NCBI RefSeq assembly: GCF_052857255.1
Contig: NC_135502.1
Span: forward strand, 156,040,599-156,104,598
Length of the DNA: 64,000 nt
DNA from: Amblyomma americanum
Taxonomy: Eukaryota; Arthropoda; Arachnida; Ixodida; Ixodidae
Direction: 5' to 3'
Made by a program: the position numbers and the translations under genes. Positions 10,369-21,299 of the stretch are shown here, piece by piece (the first letter of the stretch is position 1; each line of letters starts with the position of its first letter). The notes under the pieces were generated by a model. The model made no database searches. It saw nothing but the letters and a program-made list of their open reading frames with translations, and had not been told where the DNA came from.

Positions 10369-10926
10369 ACGCCTGCTTTTAGCTTCCTCGAAGTGGCGAC
10401 ATTCCTTAATAATCTCGCTATTCTTGCAGACGAGCAGGTAACTCTTGTAGACGAGCAGGTTGAAGGCATCTTCGGCGATCCCCTTCATCACGTGACCCAC
10501 TTTGTCAGATTCGGGCATGTTATTGTCAACTTTGTTGCAGAGGGCCAACACGTCCTGAATGCACGAAACATAGGATTCTGTAGAAGCTTGAGGTCGGGAT
10601 GCAAGGTCTATCTTAGCGTCGAGTGTTCGACCGAGCGGTCGTCCAAACAGGTCGCGAAGTTTCTGCTTGCAGATGTCCAAGCTGGTCAAGTCATCTTCGT
10701 GAGTCTCGTACCAGACTCGGGCGGTGTCTTTTAGGAAGAAAATGACATTGACGAGCATAAGGATTGGATCCCAGCGGTTGTATGTACTCACGCGTTCATG
10801 CATCTGGATCCAGTCGTCCACGTCAACGTTGTCGGTGTCAGAAAATGTCCCAGGGTCACGAGGAGCAGAAAGAACGAGTGATGGCATGGCCAATAGTGAT
10901 GTTTGCTGGCAGGCGTCCTGGGTCAT
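10369..10926 (-). pseudogene. Ty3/gypsy gag, N-terminal and capsid part
   Basis: Starts MTQDACQQTSLLAMPSLVLS. The capsid-like Retrotrans_gag segment follows: DVDDWIQMHERVSTYNRWDP, LKDTARVWYETHEDDLTSLD and LDAKIDLASRPQASTESYVS. At 10369 the reading frame is cut after ECRHFEEAKSRR by the nested LINE. The visible codons past it (WRLKTG...) belong to the insert. The Met lies about 80 bp inside the 5' LTR, as usual for short-leader elements. Confidence 0.88.
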
Positions 10927-11005
10927 GATGAGTTGAGGCAGCTGTCGGCCGCTGCTGAGCTCCGTCGTTGGTAGACGTAGGGGAAAGGCACACCTCCACC
11001 AAATA

Positions 11006-11149
11006 TGTTGCGGGAAAGAATATATTTACAGCAATGTACACCAGTGAAGTAACAGCTACGAGCGGCACACCATTCACAGAACTTCGTTGTCGTCTTCGAC
11101 TTCGTCCACCCGTTCAGTCGCTCACTCTCGTCGCCGTCTTCCCGCTTCA
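11006..11149 (-). repeat. 5' LTR of the Ty3/gypsy element
   Basis: Matches the copy at 4834-4972. On the minus strand it runs TGAAGCGGGAAG...CCCGCAACA, with canonical TG...CA ends. The presumed primer-binding site starts a few bases inside, at TGGTGGAGGTG (about 11000). I cannot assign the tRNA. Confidence 0.88.
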
Positions 11150-11720
11150 ATATGAATAACTTCTTCCGCAGACAAGAGAACAGGAAGTCGGCCTGGAAGA
11201 ACCCTAATGTCGAGGCTACAAATTAGACTTCATATTATCCGCTCACCATGCTATGGCAAAGGATAAGGAGGTCGTTGGAAAGGTGCGTTGTAGCGACCAC
11301 AGAATCGTGAATGTCTCAAATAAACCAATCTTTGAAGACGGAATAGAAGAAACTAGTGAAGTGGAAATTCATTAACGAGTTAGCGGCAGAAGCGAGAGTA
11401 CAGGTATTAAAGATTTCGCTGCACAACAGACATTCGGATTTAACTGAGGAACGTGATTTCCATGTTCATACAATCAACGAAATTCTCACTGTTATCTACA
11501 AGGAGAGCGCCGTACAAGTAGGCGATAGGTTGGATCGACCGGATATTAGCAGGCTATCTCAGGAGACCAAAACATCTGATTAAGAAGCACTAAAGCATGA
11601 CGGCGTCCTACCCTAGACAGAATAGAACAAGCAGAGCTATCGAAGTTAATAAATAAGACACAAGGGTAGCCGATAAGGAAGTTTCATATGAAGAGAATAG
11701 AGCATGCTGCTAAGGACGCA
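11150..11720 (+). pseudogene. RTE-type LINE, endonuclease end and linker, right half
   Basis: Continues the endonuclease from 4833 with NNFFRRQENRKSAWKNPNVE, meets a stop, and then shows linker-like sequence. The last recognisable block is RPDISRLSQETKTSD* (11535-11583), typical of the spacer before the RTE reverse transcriptase. No RT follows, so the element was already truncated or its remainder has decayed. Confidence 0.7.
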
Positions 11721-11825
11721 GGCTCTATTCTCTTCCAAGCCTAACAGGAGTGAAGAGGAAACTATGCATATGTACCTCGTCAACAGACAGTGCAGGATTA
11801 TAAGACAGAAAATTTCTGTAGCCTG

Positions 11826-11946
11826 TAGTCTTGTCGTATTTTGGGCATGTCTTTTGTAGTCTGCCCTGTCTTCTGTAGTCTGTCTTGTCTGTTATAGTCT
11901 TGTCTTTTATAGTTTGCCTTGTCTTCTGTCGTGTGTCTTGTGTAGT
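11826..11946. repeat. Imperfect tandem repeat, T/G/C-rich
   Basis: Repeated blocks of the type TGTCTTCTGTAGTC and TTGTCTTTTATAGT, period about 14-20 bp with drift. No coding meaning. Confidence 0.6.
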
Positions 11947-11949
11947 GCT

Positions 11950-12969
11950 CGTACACTGTGTCGCAGTCGTTACTGTGTCACCTGTCAATTAACACAGGAT
12001 TTGTGTATTCTTGAGTAGGAAATGCACAAAAATGCACAGCTTGTTAATGGTCGCCTGTCAAATAATACGAGGATTGTGCATTCCAGATTATGTCATGCAG
12101 AAAACCACTATAATTACAATGAAAATGATCTTTTTTAATTACGATTTTGTGCCTTTTTGATCTTGCTGAGGCACGCTCTCCAGCGTTTTCCTGGCTGCAG
12201 GGTCCTAGATACATCACCCATGAGCCAAGAAAAGTGGTCTTTGTCTTTGCTGAAAAGAAGAAAAAATAGAGATCACCGCAGCTACCCGCTCAAAAAGAAT
12301 GTGGAAGCGTTGACGCCTCCTCGACACTGGACAACTTTGAAATTTGGCGGCATGGTTGTTTTCGTGTTCACTTGATTGGTTATCGATTAGCTCTTATTTT
12401 ATCCTCATTTCATTCCAGCAACCATTTTCGAGTTTTCAGATTTTCCGCCATGCACCGTTCCACTCACTAAATAACCGCCCAGTTTAAATACCCATTCATT
12501 GCCTTTTGCTTGTCCTTAATTACCTAATTTCCTCTATTTTCTCATTCGTTTTTCTATCCTCTGGTTACGTATCAGTCACTTATCACAGGCCACGAGATTG
12601 CCCATTTCGATTTTGCAAACTTGGTGCCAAGCTTTGGCTTTGTCCATACTTCCAGTTTGTCAAATTTGGCTCTATGCTGTAGCTTCGCCTACTTACAGCG
12701 TTTTCAAATTTCGCAGCACTTTTGTTCGGCCCGGCCTCTTTTTGGAAATTTTTGGCTGTAATTAATTATCAGATTAAGAAATTTTTTTCTCTCAGCATCC
12801 TCACATCATCTTCTTCCAATCACAATCACTCGTATGACGCTACCTCTTCAGAGTTTCCCACAACTGCTGCGGACACGATCCCCGGCAACATAGATTTGTA
12901 AACTTTTCACTTCATTTACAATATTGTAATACTGAACAAGGCTTTTGACTGGGCGAGTTGGTACTGACT
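11950..12969. other. No gene seen
   Basis: AT-rich sequence without recognisable repeats or exon signals. Confidence 0.5.
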
Positions 12970-14570
12970 CACCTTAAAACCAGCCAAAAGACACAACACA
13001 CGACAAGACATGAGCTCAAGAGGAGGCTGAAAAAAAAATTTCAGTGATGGAAAGCCTGAAAAGAAGACCCGCGAAGAGATACGTGCGCACAATACCCCAA
13101 AGCAGTGAAACGGAGAAATGCAATCAAAAGTCACTGGCATACTAATGAATCATCTAAAAAAGCAAATTCCTTAGGGTAAAGGTTTATCGACGGCTTAACC
13201 GCACGTGTCCTAAGCCTTAGCGTTGTAGGAAGCCTCAATTATCTACCGACAGATTCCTCCCTTCCGTAAACCACTGATGTGTCGTGGAAATTAGGCATGC
13301 AAAGAGACAGGTCATCCTCAGATTTCCATTCACAAGACTGAGCGTGCAGTGCCAGATTAGAATTTGCCTTCCCTCCAAAAGAGTGAAAGTGCTCAGTCAG
13401 GTGCAAATTCAGATATCTGCCTGTCGGCCCATACTAGTTGCAGCCTTAATGCAGTGTAACGCAATAGAGTCCCTTGCTTTCGCAAGTGGTGAACCTTTTT
13501 TTACAAGACAACGTCTATTGTGGATGATTACCCATTGTTTTATTAAGCCTTGCTTTAATGGCGGCTCAAAGGCCTCCTTTCTTGCACTTCGCTGTTAACA
13601 CAACAGCCACATTATGCTTTTCCGCGACTTTCTTGAGACTCTGTGAAGTACTGTGGAGGTAAAGTATACCGCATCATCCGAGTATGTGTTCCTTACCCTC
13701 GAGCGAGTGAAAATGCGTTCTGACTGGTTGGTGAGATGGGCAAGTGGAAACACAGCTGCCATTAGCTTGGAAGCCTGCTACAATGCGTCTTCAGCACAGT
13801 GATCGCATGACTTATGTAAAGCTGATGTCATGCACGCGATTGCACACCCATCAAGTATTTCCATTTTTAGTGACCTTAGCCAGCGACAAGAACCCCTCTT
13901 CATCATCCTTCCCCAGCCCACTAGTTGTCCGACTCGTAGCTAAAAAGAGCCTTCCCCGATCTTGGGCCGTAGCGCCGACAAACATGGTCATCCACAAAGC
14001 TCAGGTCTGAATCAAGAACTGCTAGCGGTTCTGCTTAGACAATTCTGATGTAAAAGACATGCCTTGACCGCATGCCTTAAAGACTTCTAAAACATCTTGT
14101 GTCAACATATCTGACCCCCCATGTCCAGAAAAATTAGGTAGTCATGAACATAACGAAATGCTACTATGCCAATGTCTTCCAAACAGGAACCTAATGGCTT
14201 ATCGACCTTAGACAAAAAAAGTGTTGCTGAGCAAAGGTGCGACCTGTATGTATATACCGCGCTGCCAACTGACAAATGCGGATTTGCACTAAAGGACAGC
14301 AGTCCCATGAAGCTGGCAACCGAAATCACGCAATCGTCTTAAAAGCATGTTCACTGTTCACCCCGATGCAGTCTTGCACACGCCTCAGAAGCCAATCATG
14401 TGACAGTGAATAGTACAGGCTCTCCATGTCGATGCTCAATGCAGAGCGCCTGTCCATGCTGCTGTCCATAAGAAACTAGAACTCCACAGAACTTCACTTT
14501 TGTGAGTTGAAAGGGCGGTATTTACATCAGAAATCAGGCGTATGCAGAGGGTTCGGGTCGCACCGTTCCT
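12970..14570 (-). pseudogene. Penelope-like element, copy 1 of a head-to-head pair
   Basis: On the minus strand the relic opens with SIDMESLYYSLSHDWLLRRV (RT motif A region) and GLLSFSANP. Next come LSKVDKPLGSCLEDIGIVAF and RYVHDYLIF, the RT Y-x-D-D site with D changed to H. The post-RT block follows, then YGPTGRYLNLHLTEHF and KANSNLALHAQSCEWKSEDD from the GIY-YIG domain. Stops and small shifts are frequent. Its 3' flank down to about 12970 is repeated, inverted, in copy 2. Confidence 0.8.
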
Positions 14571-14577
14571 CTGCGAC

Positions 14578-15785
14578 ATTTTTCTGTCCAGAGTTAATAC
14601 CTCAACAAAGCCCTGCTCGGAAGACCTCAGCGTACTAGCTTTTTGTTATGTTGATAGCTACCTAATTTTTTGCAAAAGGAGGGCTCAGATAAGTTGGCGC
14701 AAGACGTTTTAGAAATCTTTAAGACATGTGGTCAAAGCCTATCTTTTACATCTTAATTTCACTAAGCTGAACCGTTTGCAGTTTCTTGAGTTAGACCTGT
14801 GCTTTGCGGACGACCATATATGTTGGCGTCAGAGCTCAAGATCGGGAAAGCCTCTTAGCTATGAGTCGAACCACTCGAGGCTGGTGAAGGACGGGTTGGC
14901 AATTGCATGCATCACGACTGCTTTACTGAAGTCATGCCATCACAGTGTTGAGAATGCATTCTCGGAGCAGGTTTCCAAGCCAATGGCACCTGGGTTCCCA
15001 CTTGGCCATCTCGTGCACCTGTCAGAGTGTTTTCATTCGCTCGAGGGAAAAGAACACTACTCGCGTAATGCTGACGTAGTTGAGCAGCACAAAAATGCGC
15101 CTCTATACCTTACCTCCACGGCATATCGCGTCGTCTCAAGATAGTCGCACCAAAGTATGATGTTGCTGTTGTCTTGACAGCTAAAAGCAAGGTAGGAGCT
15201 CTTTGCGCCACCCTTCAAACTATGCTTGATACAACAGTGGCATATAAAAATGATCACCACTTGCAAAATTAAAATGTTGTTTTTTTGCGTTCCACAGCCT
15301 TGTAGCTGAAAATACTATGGACAGACAGGCAGATGTCTGAATGTGCACCTGGCTGAGAGCCCTTTCGCTGTAGAGAGAGGAAGGTGAATTTTTATCTGAC
15401 ACTGCACGTTCAATCTCGTGAATGCAATCGGAGGACGACCTGTCTCTTGCACGCCTTATTTCCGCGGCACATCAGTGGTTTAGGAAACTGATAAATCTGT
15501 CTTGATACAATTGAGGCTTTCAAGCCTAAGGACAAGAGCGTGGCTAAACCATCGGTGAACCTTCACTGTAAGAAATTTGTTTTTTTTACATGGTTTACTA
15601 GTACGCCAGTGCCATTTGGATTGTTTTTTTCCCTCTCACTAGTTTGGGGTTTTGCGTGCGTGCATCTGTTTGCAGGTCTTCTTTTGCTGCTTTCCTTCAA
15701 TAAAATTTCAGTTGTTAGACCAGCCTCCTCTTGCGCTCAACTCTTCTCCGGTTTTGTGTCTTCCGGCTGGTTTTAAGATAAGATA
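14578..15785 (+). pseudogene. Penelope-like element, copy 2 of a head-to-head pair
   Basis: The plus strand begins inside the RT with LSRVNTSTKPCSEDLSVLAF and CYVDSYLIF (second catalytic D changed to S). It continues with LQFLELDLCFADDHICWRQ, GLAIACITTALLKSCHHSVE and, in the GIY-YIG part, YYGQTGRCLNVHLAESPF. About 720 bp (15060-15779) match 12970-13690 in reverse complement, including the 3' tail ending GGCTGGTTTTAAG. Copy 2 starts later in the RT than copy 1, so the centre at about 14570 is a break, not a perfect palindrome. Confidence 0.8.
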
Positions 15786-16313
15786 CTAAACTCCGGAAGA
15801 AAGCCATTTTACAGTCAAGCGCACTTATAATGACCGCAGCTATAGTGAATGTTCAATTATTACAAAAATGAGTGCTTACATCATTAATTTATTCATGAAG
15901 TAAATGACGCTGCATCACAATAAAGAAGGACCAACCCTTATGGCCAAACTGCATTTACAGCAAACAAGGGGGCACTGTAAACCTGCCCCACTTGCAGAAG
16001 CTTGCACTTCAGGCCAATGCAGAAATCAGGTCAGATTACTTCGCAAACCGCATGACACTGCCACGCAAGGAATGTGAAAACCAACAAAAAGCAACAAAAA
16101 AGCGAACTGTAGGTAACAGCCAGTCTCATGCAATCTCATGCAGGCAAGCTACAAGGTGAGGCCAACAATGACGTGGATGGAGAAATTTGGCAGAAGGCCA
16201 CAACAAGCATATAATTTATAAGGTTTTCACTACACGCTGAGCCCTTTAAATGGCAAATACTTGCTGCACGGTCCCAGCACTACTGTGTATAGTTCTATGG
16301 TTTCAAATGCTTG
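15786..16313. other. No gene seen
   Basis: AT-rich, no recognisable element. Confidence 0.5.
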
Positions 16314-16537
16314 TTAGCTCTGAGCCCTTGGCCTGCACTGATTGATGCAAAAAACCATGGAAAGGGCAATTAGAGCGTCGAGCTTTACGCCATAGGCATT
16401 CAGAAGCTCAGTGGTCCTGTGGGAGAACTTTTGGCTGGGTGACACAGTAACAAATGCTGCTTTAGTTACTTTCACTCCATTGCAAAAAACTCGCACAGCA
16501 GACACCTGTCCTCCATTTTGCATTGCAGAAATGATGT
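16314..16537 (-). other. Possible host exon(s), unidentified
   Basis: A minus-strand acceptor GTGTGCTTTGAATTTCAG precedes an open frame reading IISAMQNGGQVSAVRVFCN, VTKAAFVTVSPSQKFSH and TTELLNAYGVKLDALIA. The composition is protein-like, and the V-R-V-F-x-N-G start and V-T-V-S-P-x-x-F pattern are faintly like a doublecortin domain, but I would not assign it. Donor choice is unclear (GTAACT or GTGTCT inside the frame), and the frame ends in a stop at 16314. Confidence 0.3.
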
Positions 16538-17096
16538 CTGAAATTCAAAGCACACATACTAAATGCACAACTACCTTCCAATGCAGCTTCATATTATGCG
16601 TATAATTATTGAAATGAAATACCAGTCAGTACATGTTGTTGTCAATTTATCCAAAGTGTATAAGAAAGCTGAAAACAAAAAACATTAAAACAAAAATAAA
16701 ATAACGAGAATTGTTTAAAAAATTTGTGAGTAGAACTATGTGACATCCAATACACTCCAGCAGCTCTTAGCTTTGTGCACCTTATAACCACACTTTCTTA
16801 CAAACACATTTGCACAGAAATTGGGTTGAACCTGATCTTTAAGAATCTTTTCGGGGTGCAACAGTAGGGAGAAACCAGGTTTAGCCCAAAAATGAAGGGC
16901 CATACACATTGCATCACAAGCCCAGATGGTGCGCTTGAGTTGCCTCTTCCATAATTCTCCACTTTTCTAGTCGTCCACAAGCTGCATGATCCCTGTCTGC
17001 TACTAGTCAAATTTCAGTATTATACCTGGATCAGGGCCTCCCACTGCTTTTTTTTACTCTTATAATCCTGCAGCTCTAGCAGATCATCTGCAGTAT

Positions 17097-17880
17097 AATT
17101 ATTTATTTAAATTTCTGCAGCACCACGAGGGCATAACTGCAGGGGCAATACATACGTACACAATCAATCCTATAGCATGTGCCAACCTTTTATACAGGAT
17201 GGGAAAGAATCTATGGCAGATGATAAAAAAGATCGTCAACAAGCGCATTCTCATCAGTCAATTGTTCAGGGAAAGACAAGAAGAGGAAAAGCAGAAAAAC
17301 AGAGCTGAGCATGCACGCACATCACAATTCCGACAACAGTGCTCGGAACTTTGCCTCGGACTGAAATTCAACGATACTTTGAGGCAGCTTACCACATTCA
17401 TTGAGGGCATGCGGAAAGAAAAACAGTTTGAACACATCAGTACGGCAATTTATCTCAAGTATTTTTCAGTCGTGAATGTGCCTTCTGGATACAAAATGAG
17501 GTGGCAGCAGATAGGTTTTGGGGTTAATAGTAGTGTTCTTGAAATAAATGCGGTAAAAGAATTCTAAATTTATTCGTAAACGGCGCATCTCCAGAGTCCC
17601 AGCTGTGATTCTGCTTGACATTGTTACTTCGGTAATTGAAAATATATATGTTGGTGACAAACCACGCTACACGATTCCGAACGCGTTCCAGCATATCACA
17701 ATAGGTTCTGACAAGAGGGTCCTAGACTTCATAGGCATACTTTATAGTCGGTCTGATGTTAGTGAAGTATAAAAGTTTCTTAACCTTCTGAGAAGCATCC
17801 CAAAAATACCTTTTCAGAAAATTTAGCATTCTTGATGCCTCTGCCAAAATATATTGTCGACTTTCTCCATCACTATTCTC
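17097..17880 (-). pseudogene. 3' end of a jockey/CR1-group LINE
   Basis: Minus strand: after the RT, the C-terminal block reads SVTEMRK-like segments, YLLPPHFVSRRHIHD, then EINCRTDVFKLFFFPHALNE and FRALLSEL with a stop near 17325. The 3' UTR follows and ends in GCCCTCGTGGTGCTGCAGAA and a TAAATAAATAA tail at about 17097-17110. The block resembles the end of the LINE at 43.3-47.1 kb. The plus-strand open frame at 17199-17567 is its shadow. Confidence 0.7.
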
Positions 17881-18831
17881 GTTTTAGCACTGCACTCTCC
17901 ACACCAAAACTGCTGGATATTGTACTATCAACACATCGTGTGGCGTGAAACTGGCTTGTATTATGACGAATCGTTATTAATATAGCATAGCCAACTTTTC
18001 ATACCACAACTACAGCGGCAGCCAGAAATCATTTTTGGAGCAGCACATTATCCTTCAATTTTACAGCGGTGAACTGTGCAGCATTTTGTTTCAAACATGC
18101 GTGTGAAGGGAAGACAGTTTCTGTTGCATGAAAAGAAAGGCATGACACGGATGCTGAAGTTTGCGAGAATGCCCTGTTGACACTACAAGCACTGCCACTC
18201 TTGCTTTATCTTTGCCAGCTAACAAACTCATTTGAGCAGTGTACTAAGCCAAACTTCAGTACATGAATGTCTCACTATACTAGGCATATGTAATTGCAGT
18301 GAAGATCTGCAGTGTATTCCAATGAGTCAATGCATCACAGCGAAGGCTATGACAACAAATGCAAGTTTATGAGCTTCACAAGCGCATGAGCTTGCCCAAT
18401 CTATTTATGCATGTAATTCAGAAATTTGCCTTTCAAAGATGTTTACCGCTGCAGGTCACAGCACTTCTGTGCCACGTAGCCCATTACAAAATAAGTCTGC
18501 ATAGATAGCGTAATATGTAATGTAAGTATGGTTAAATATAAAAATGACTATCCTTGAATATAGAACTTACTATTCAGGCCATAGCTCTTGGATCTAAGCT
18601 TCACATATTTCTGCATAATACAACTAAGGAAAAAATAGAGCGAGAGGGTTTTTCTAATGACATGAAAAACCGAATATTTAGCTGGCATTCAGAACCACTG
18701 ACCTGCTACTCATGGGGAAGGGAATAAGAGAGGCAAAGATGAAAGAAAAGAGGTGCAGAAAATTGTTAATGTTTAGAAAATTATTATACATTTACAGAAA
18801 TTTTCAGAAATGAAGTAGCCAATAATTTTGC
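17881..18831. other. No gene seen
   Basis: AT-rich; any further LINE sequence upstream of 17880 is too decayed to read. Confidence 0.5.
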
Positions 18832-19026
18832 TTGGTTTTATGAGGTTTAACACCACAAAACGGCGCAGGCTATGTTAGATATTAGAAAATTGGATAAACC
18901 TTTAAGTGTGCTAACATCACAGAGTTCTTCCACCTCTAGTATTTCGTCTACATCAAAATGCGACCACTGCAGCTGGAATTGAACCCGCATCTTTCGGGTT
19001 AGCAGCTGAGTACCATAACCAAGGCT
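18832..19026 (-). repeat. tRNA-derived SINE (family A), minus orientation
   Basis: Begins with TTGGTTTTATGAGGTTTAAC (3' end) and finishes with the tRNA head, GAACCCGCATCTTTCGGGTT then AGCAGCTGAGTACCATAACC. The middle third is diverged. Confidence 0.7.
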
Positions 19027-19047
19027 CCCATTTGGGGTGACAAGCTT

Positions 19048-19113
19048 AGTTTAGTTTATCTGGGTTTCCCATCCCAAAGCGATTCAGTGCATGAGGGATG
19101 TTGTAGTGAAGGG
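19048..19113 (-). repeat. SINE (family A) 3' fragment
   Basis: Only the tail is present (TTTCCCATCCCAAAGCGATT and ATGAGGGATGTTGTAGTGAA), 20 bp after the previous copy in the same orientation. This is probably a second, 5'-truncated insertion. Confidence 0.55.
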
Positions 19114-19129
19114 GTAACGTGCAACAAAG

Positions 19130-20955
19130 TGGTGCCTAACAGGCATTACAAAGTTCACTACACAGACAGTAAGCATTGATGACATTTTATAGTTTTTCTA
19201 GTCTACCAATGCCATATATTTGCACAGTTCATTCATTACAAGTACATGCGGCCTATGACAGGCTCAGAGATCTAAAGCACAAAGCAATATGTACATAAAA
19301 TGAAGGCAAGAGCAGAGTTTTTTGCTGCGAGCAACCACTCCACTACCCAAAAGGACGGTCAGTTTTTAAAAATGCATGCCCTGCCTATGGCTGTTCACGA
19401 TTTCAGCTTAGATTTTGTTTTGCATTTATTGCCAACTCACGCAACTCTCTCCTCCCTATCTTAGTATTAACCCTGTGATTTTTCTTTCAGGGGTTGACTG
19501 CACTGTTCTCAATTTTAAACTTCTTAGTGTACCACTTTTATGCCCAAGAGATTTGTAGCAGCAAGGCAGTTTAAAAATCTTTTTTAACATAATGCAAGGC
19601 ACTGTTCGTAACCTCTGCGTGCATGCCAAAAGCCTTAAGCCCGAATTTACTCGCAACCATTTTTTGAAATGATCTGCAATTGTGCACGACCTGGCTTAGA
19701 TGTGCGGATGACCAGGCCGTAGATGTAGTCTGTTACTACTTCCACTAACTCACCGCCTTTCATAAAATGTTCTCTTTTCATATTGTTTAGTATTTTAGCT
19801 CTCTTCATTTGCGCACTCAGCATTCACATCGTCAGTCATGAACTACAATTCCTCATCACTGATACCACACCAATAACATCACGAAATCAGATGTAACTGA
19901 GCCATTCTCCACAAGTCTGCGTTTCCCAAACCAATCCATTGTTAGGCAAAGAAGGTAATCTCATTTTGAATTGTCACACCTCATTCACTCTATGTGTTGT
20001 TATACACAGAAAGCAACCATTTAATTCAGGTCATTGCTGCAAAACAACACTTATGGCAATCTTGATACGCTAGGACTTAAGAATTCGCTTTCTACAATCA
20101 TCATCACACAAACGCACTCACTAGGCTTTCTCGCCACATAAGGAGGCTGGCGATATGCTGTGGTGTTTATTTCTCGTCAGCGTTCATATATGAACAAGTT
20201 CAAAACATTTCTCTACTGTTTCCGCTCGACATACTCACAATGACGAGAGAGGATACTCAGTTTGTTGTATCGTTGGTGACAAGTTTTCGCTCGCCAGCTT
20301 TCTGCCAAGGCATGGCTTGCCGACTGTCAGAGTCTCGTCGGCATCGCTCGTTATGAAGCCTTTCACACCACTGAATACTTGGCCGTCGTTAGTGCTGCTG
20401 TACTCATTCTAGAGTGAGTGCAGAGGTTTTATGTGCGTTATCGACCGGTGCTATGCCAACAAGTTCTGCTAGCTAGCCCACAAGACGCCATCAGAATCAC
20501 TAGCAAGCCGGGACTGTTGAGAGGCGATATGAACGACGTTCCAATATTTGAGGCTGCGCCCCTAGTTTTCACTTAATGCGGATGAAAGGTTGATGTCGCT
20601 CCTAATTAGGGCAATATTATGTTCCACTCAGTACCTGTGATTTAAACTTGCTAGAATGTGCCTGTTTACGACCAATAAAAAATCAAAATTATTATTGTTT
20701 AAAATTCTGTAACCCGCCCCTCTAAACAGCAAGAGCCCAGCTGCTTATGCAAGAAACAGGAAGAGAGATACCTTGAAAATTCGAAAAAAGAGAAAGTGCA
20801 ATGCATGTGCAACGCAGAGAAGATATAAGCAATACAACACTAAACACTGGGAGGATTCCTAGAGTACGTGATTGCATGAATGGATTGCAATAAGGTGGTC
20901 AAATGTTGTTAGGAAACTTGAGGAAAATGGTTGTAGCCGGTGGCACAGTATACAT
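19130..20955. other. No gene seen
   Basis: AT-rich, no recognisable coding or repeat content apart from short simple sequence. Confidence 0.45.
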
Positions 20956-20959
20956 TTAC

Positions 20960-21102
20960 CTAAGATCAACTGGAGAACCTTTGTTCTGCACTAATTTTAA
21001 CGACAGATTCACACGACAGACAAAACCACCAGCTCCAGGAGTGGGCTGCGCATCATGCGACACAATGCCAATCACCATTGCAAATCGCACCATCACCGCG
21101 GA
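20960..21102 (-). other. Possible internal exon of an unidentified minus-strand gene
   Basis: Acceptor TCTTCTTTTCCTCATGGGAAG and donor CTTAG|GTAAATG bound 143 bp with one open frame: SAVMVRFAMVIGIVSHDAQ, TPGAGGFVCRVNLSLKLVQ, NKGSPVDL. The ...F...GxGFxCRV pattern is loosely CUB-like but far from certain. A neighbouring open stretch at 21170-21296 (KRTSQVIHLVRNKHGTCILT) may be another exon. With the GT-bordered 5' exon candidate at 23293, this could be one minus-strand gene. Confidence 0.3.
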
Positions 21103-21299
21103 CTTCCCATGAGGAAAAGAAGACATATTTTCGCAATCAACTTTGAGCGGCAGTCAGACATGCTTTTAAGAGCAAACGTCTAAAGTACGGAAACATTGGC
21201 ACTTTTTGTTTCACTGCCATGAGGGTCCTCGTGAGAATGCAAGTCCCATGTTTGTTTCGCACCAAATGTATTACTTGCGAGGTACGTTTAACTAAAGAG

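Larger units (their letters stand above)
4834..11149 (-). mobile_element. Ty3/gypsy LTR retrotransposon, complete but dead, with nested LINE
   Basis: Two LTRs (4834-4972 and 11006-11149) flank gag and pol, all on the minus strand. A 4-bp target duplication ATAT lies at 4830-4833 and 11150-11153. Removing the element restores the RTE endonuclease frame across the joint. Without the nested LINE it is about 5.1 kb, normal for the group. The LTRs differ at many sites (roughly 80% identical by eye). Together with nine nonsense codons in pol, this marks an old insertion. Confidence 0.92.

Noticed and set aside
10096..10734. 212-codon plus-strand open frame
   Set aside because: Antisense to Ty3 gag and the nested LINE; no homology of its own.
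17199..17567. 122-codon plus-strand open frame (MGKNLWQMIKKIVNK...)
   Set aside because: It lies antisense to a LINE C terminus and 3' UTR that read well on the minus strand, so it is a shadow frame.
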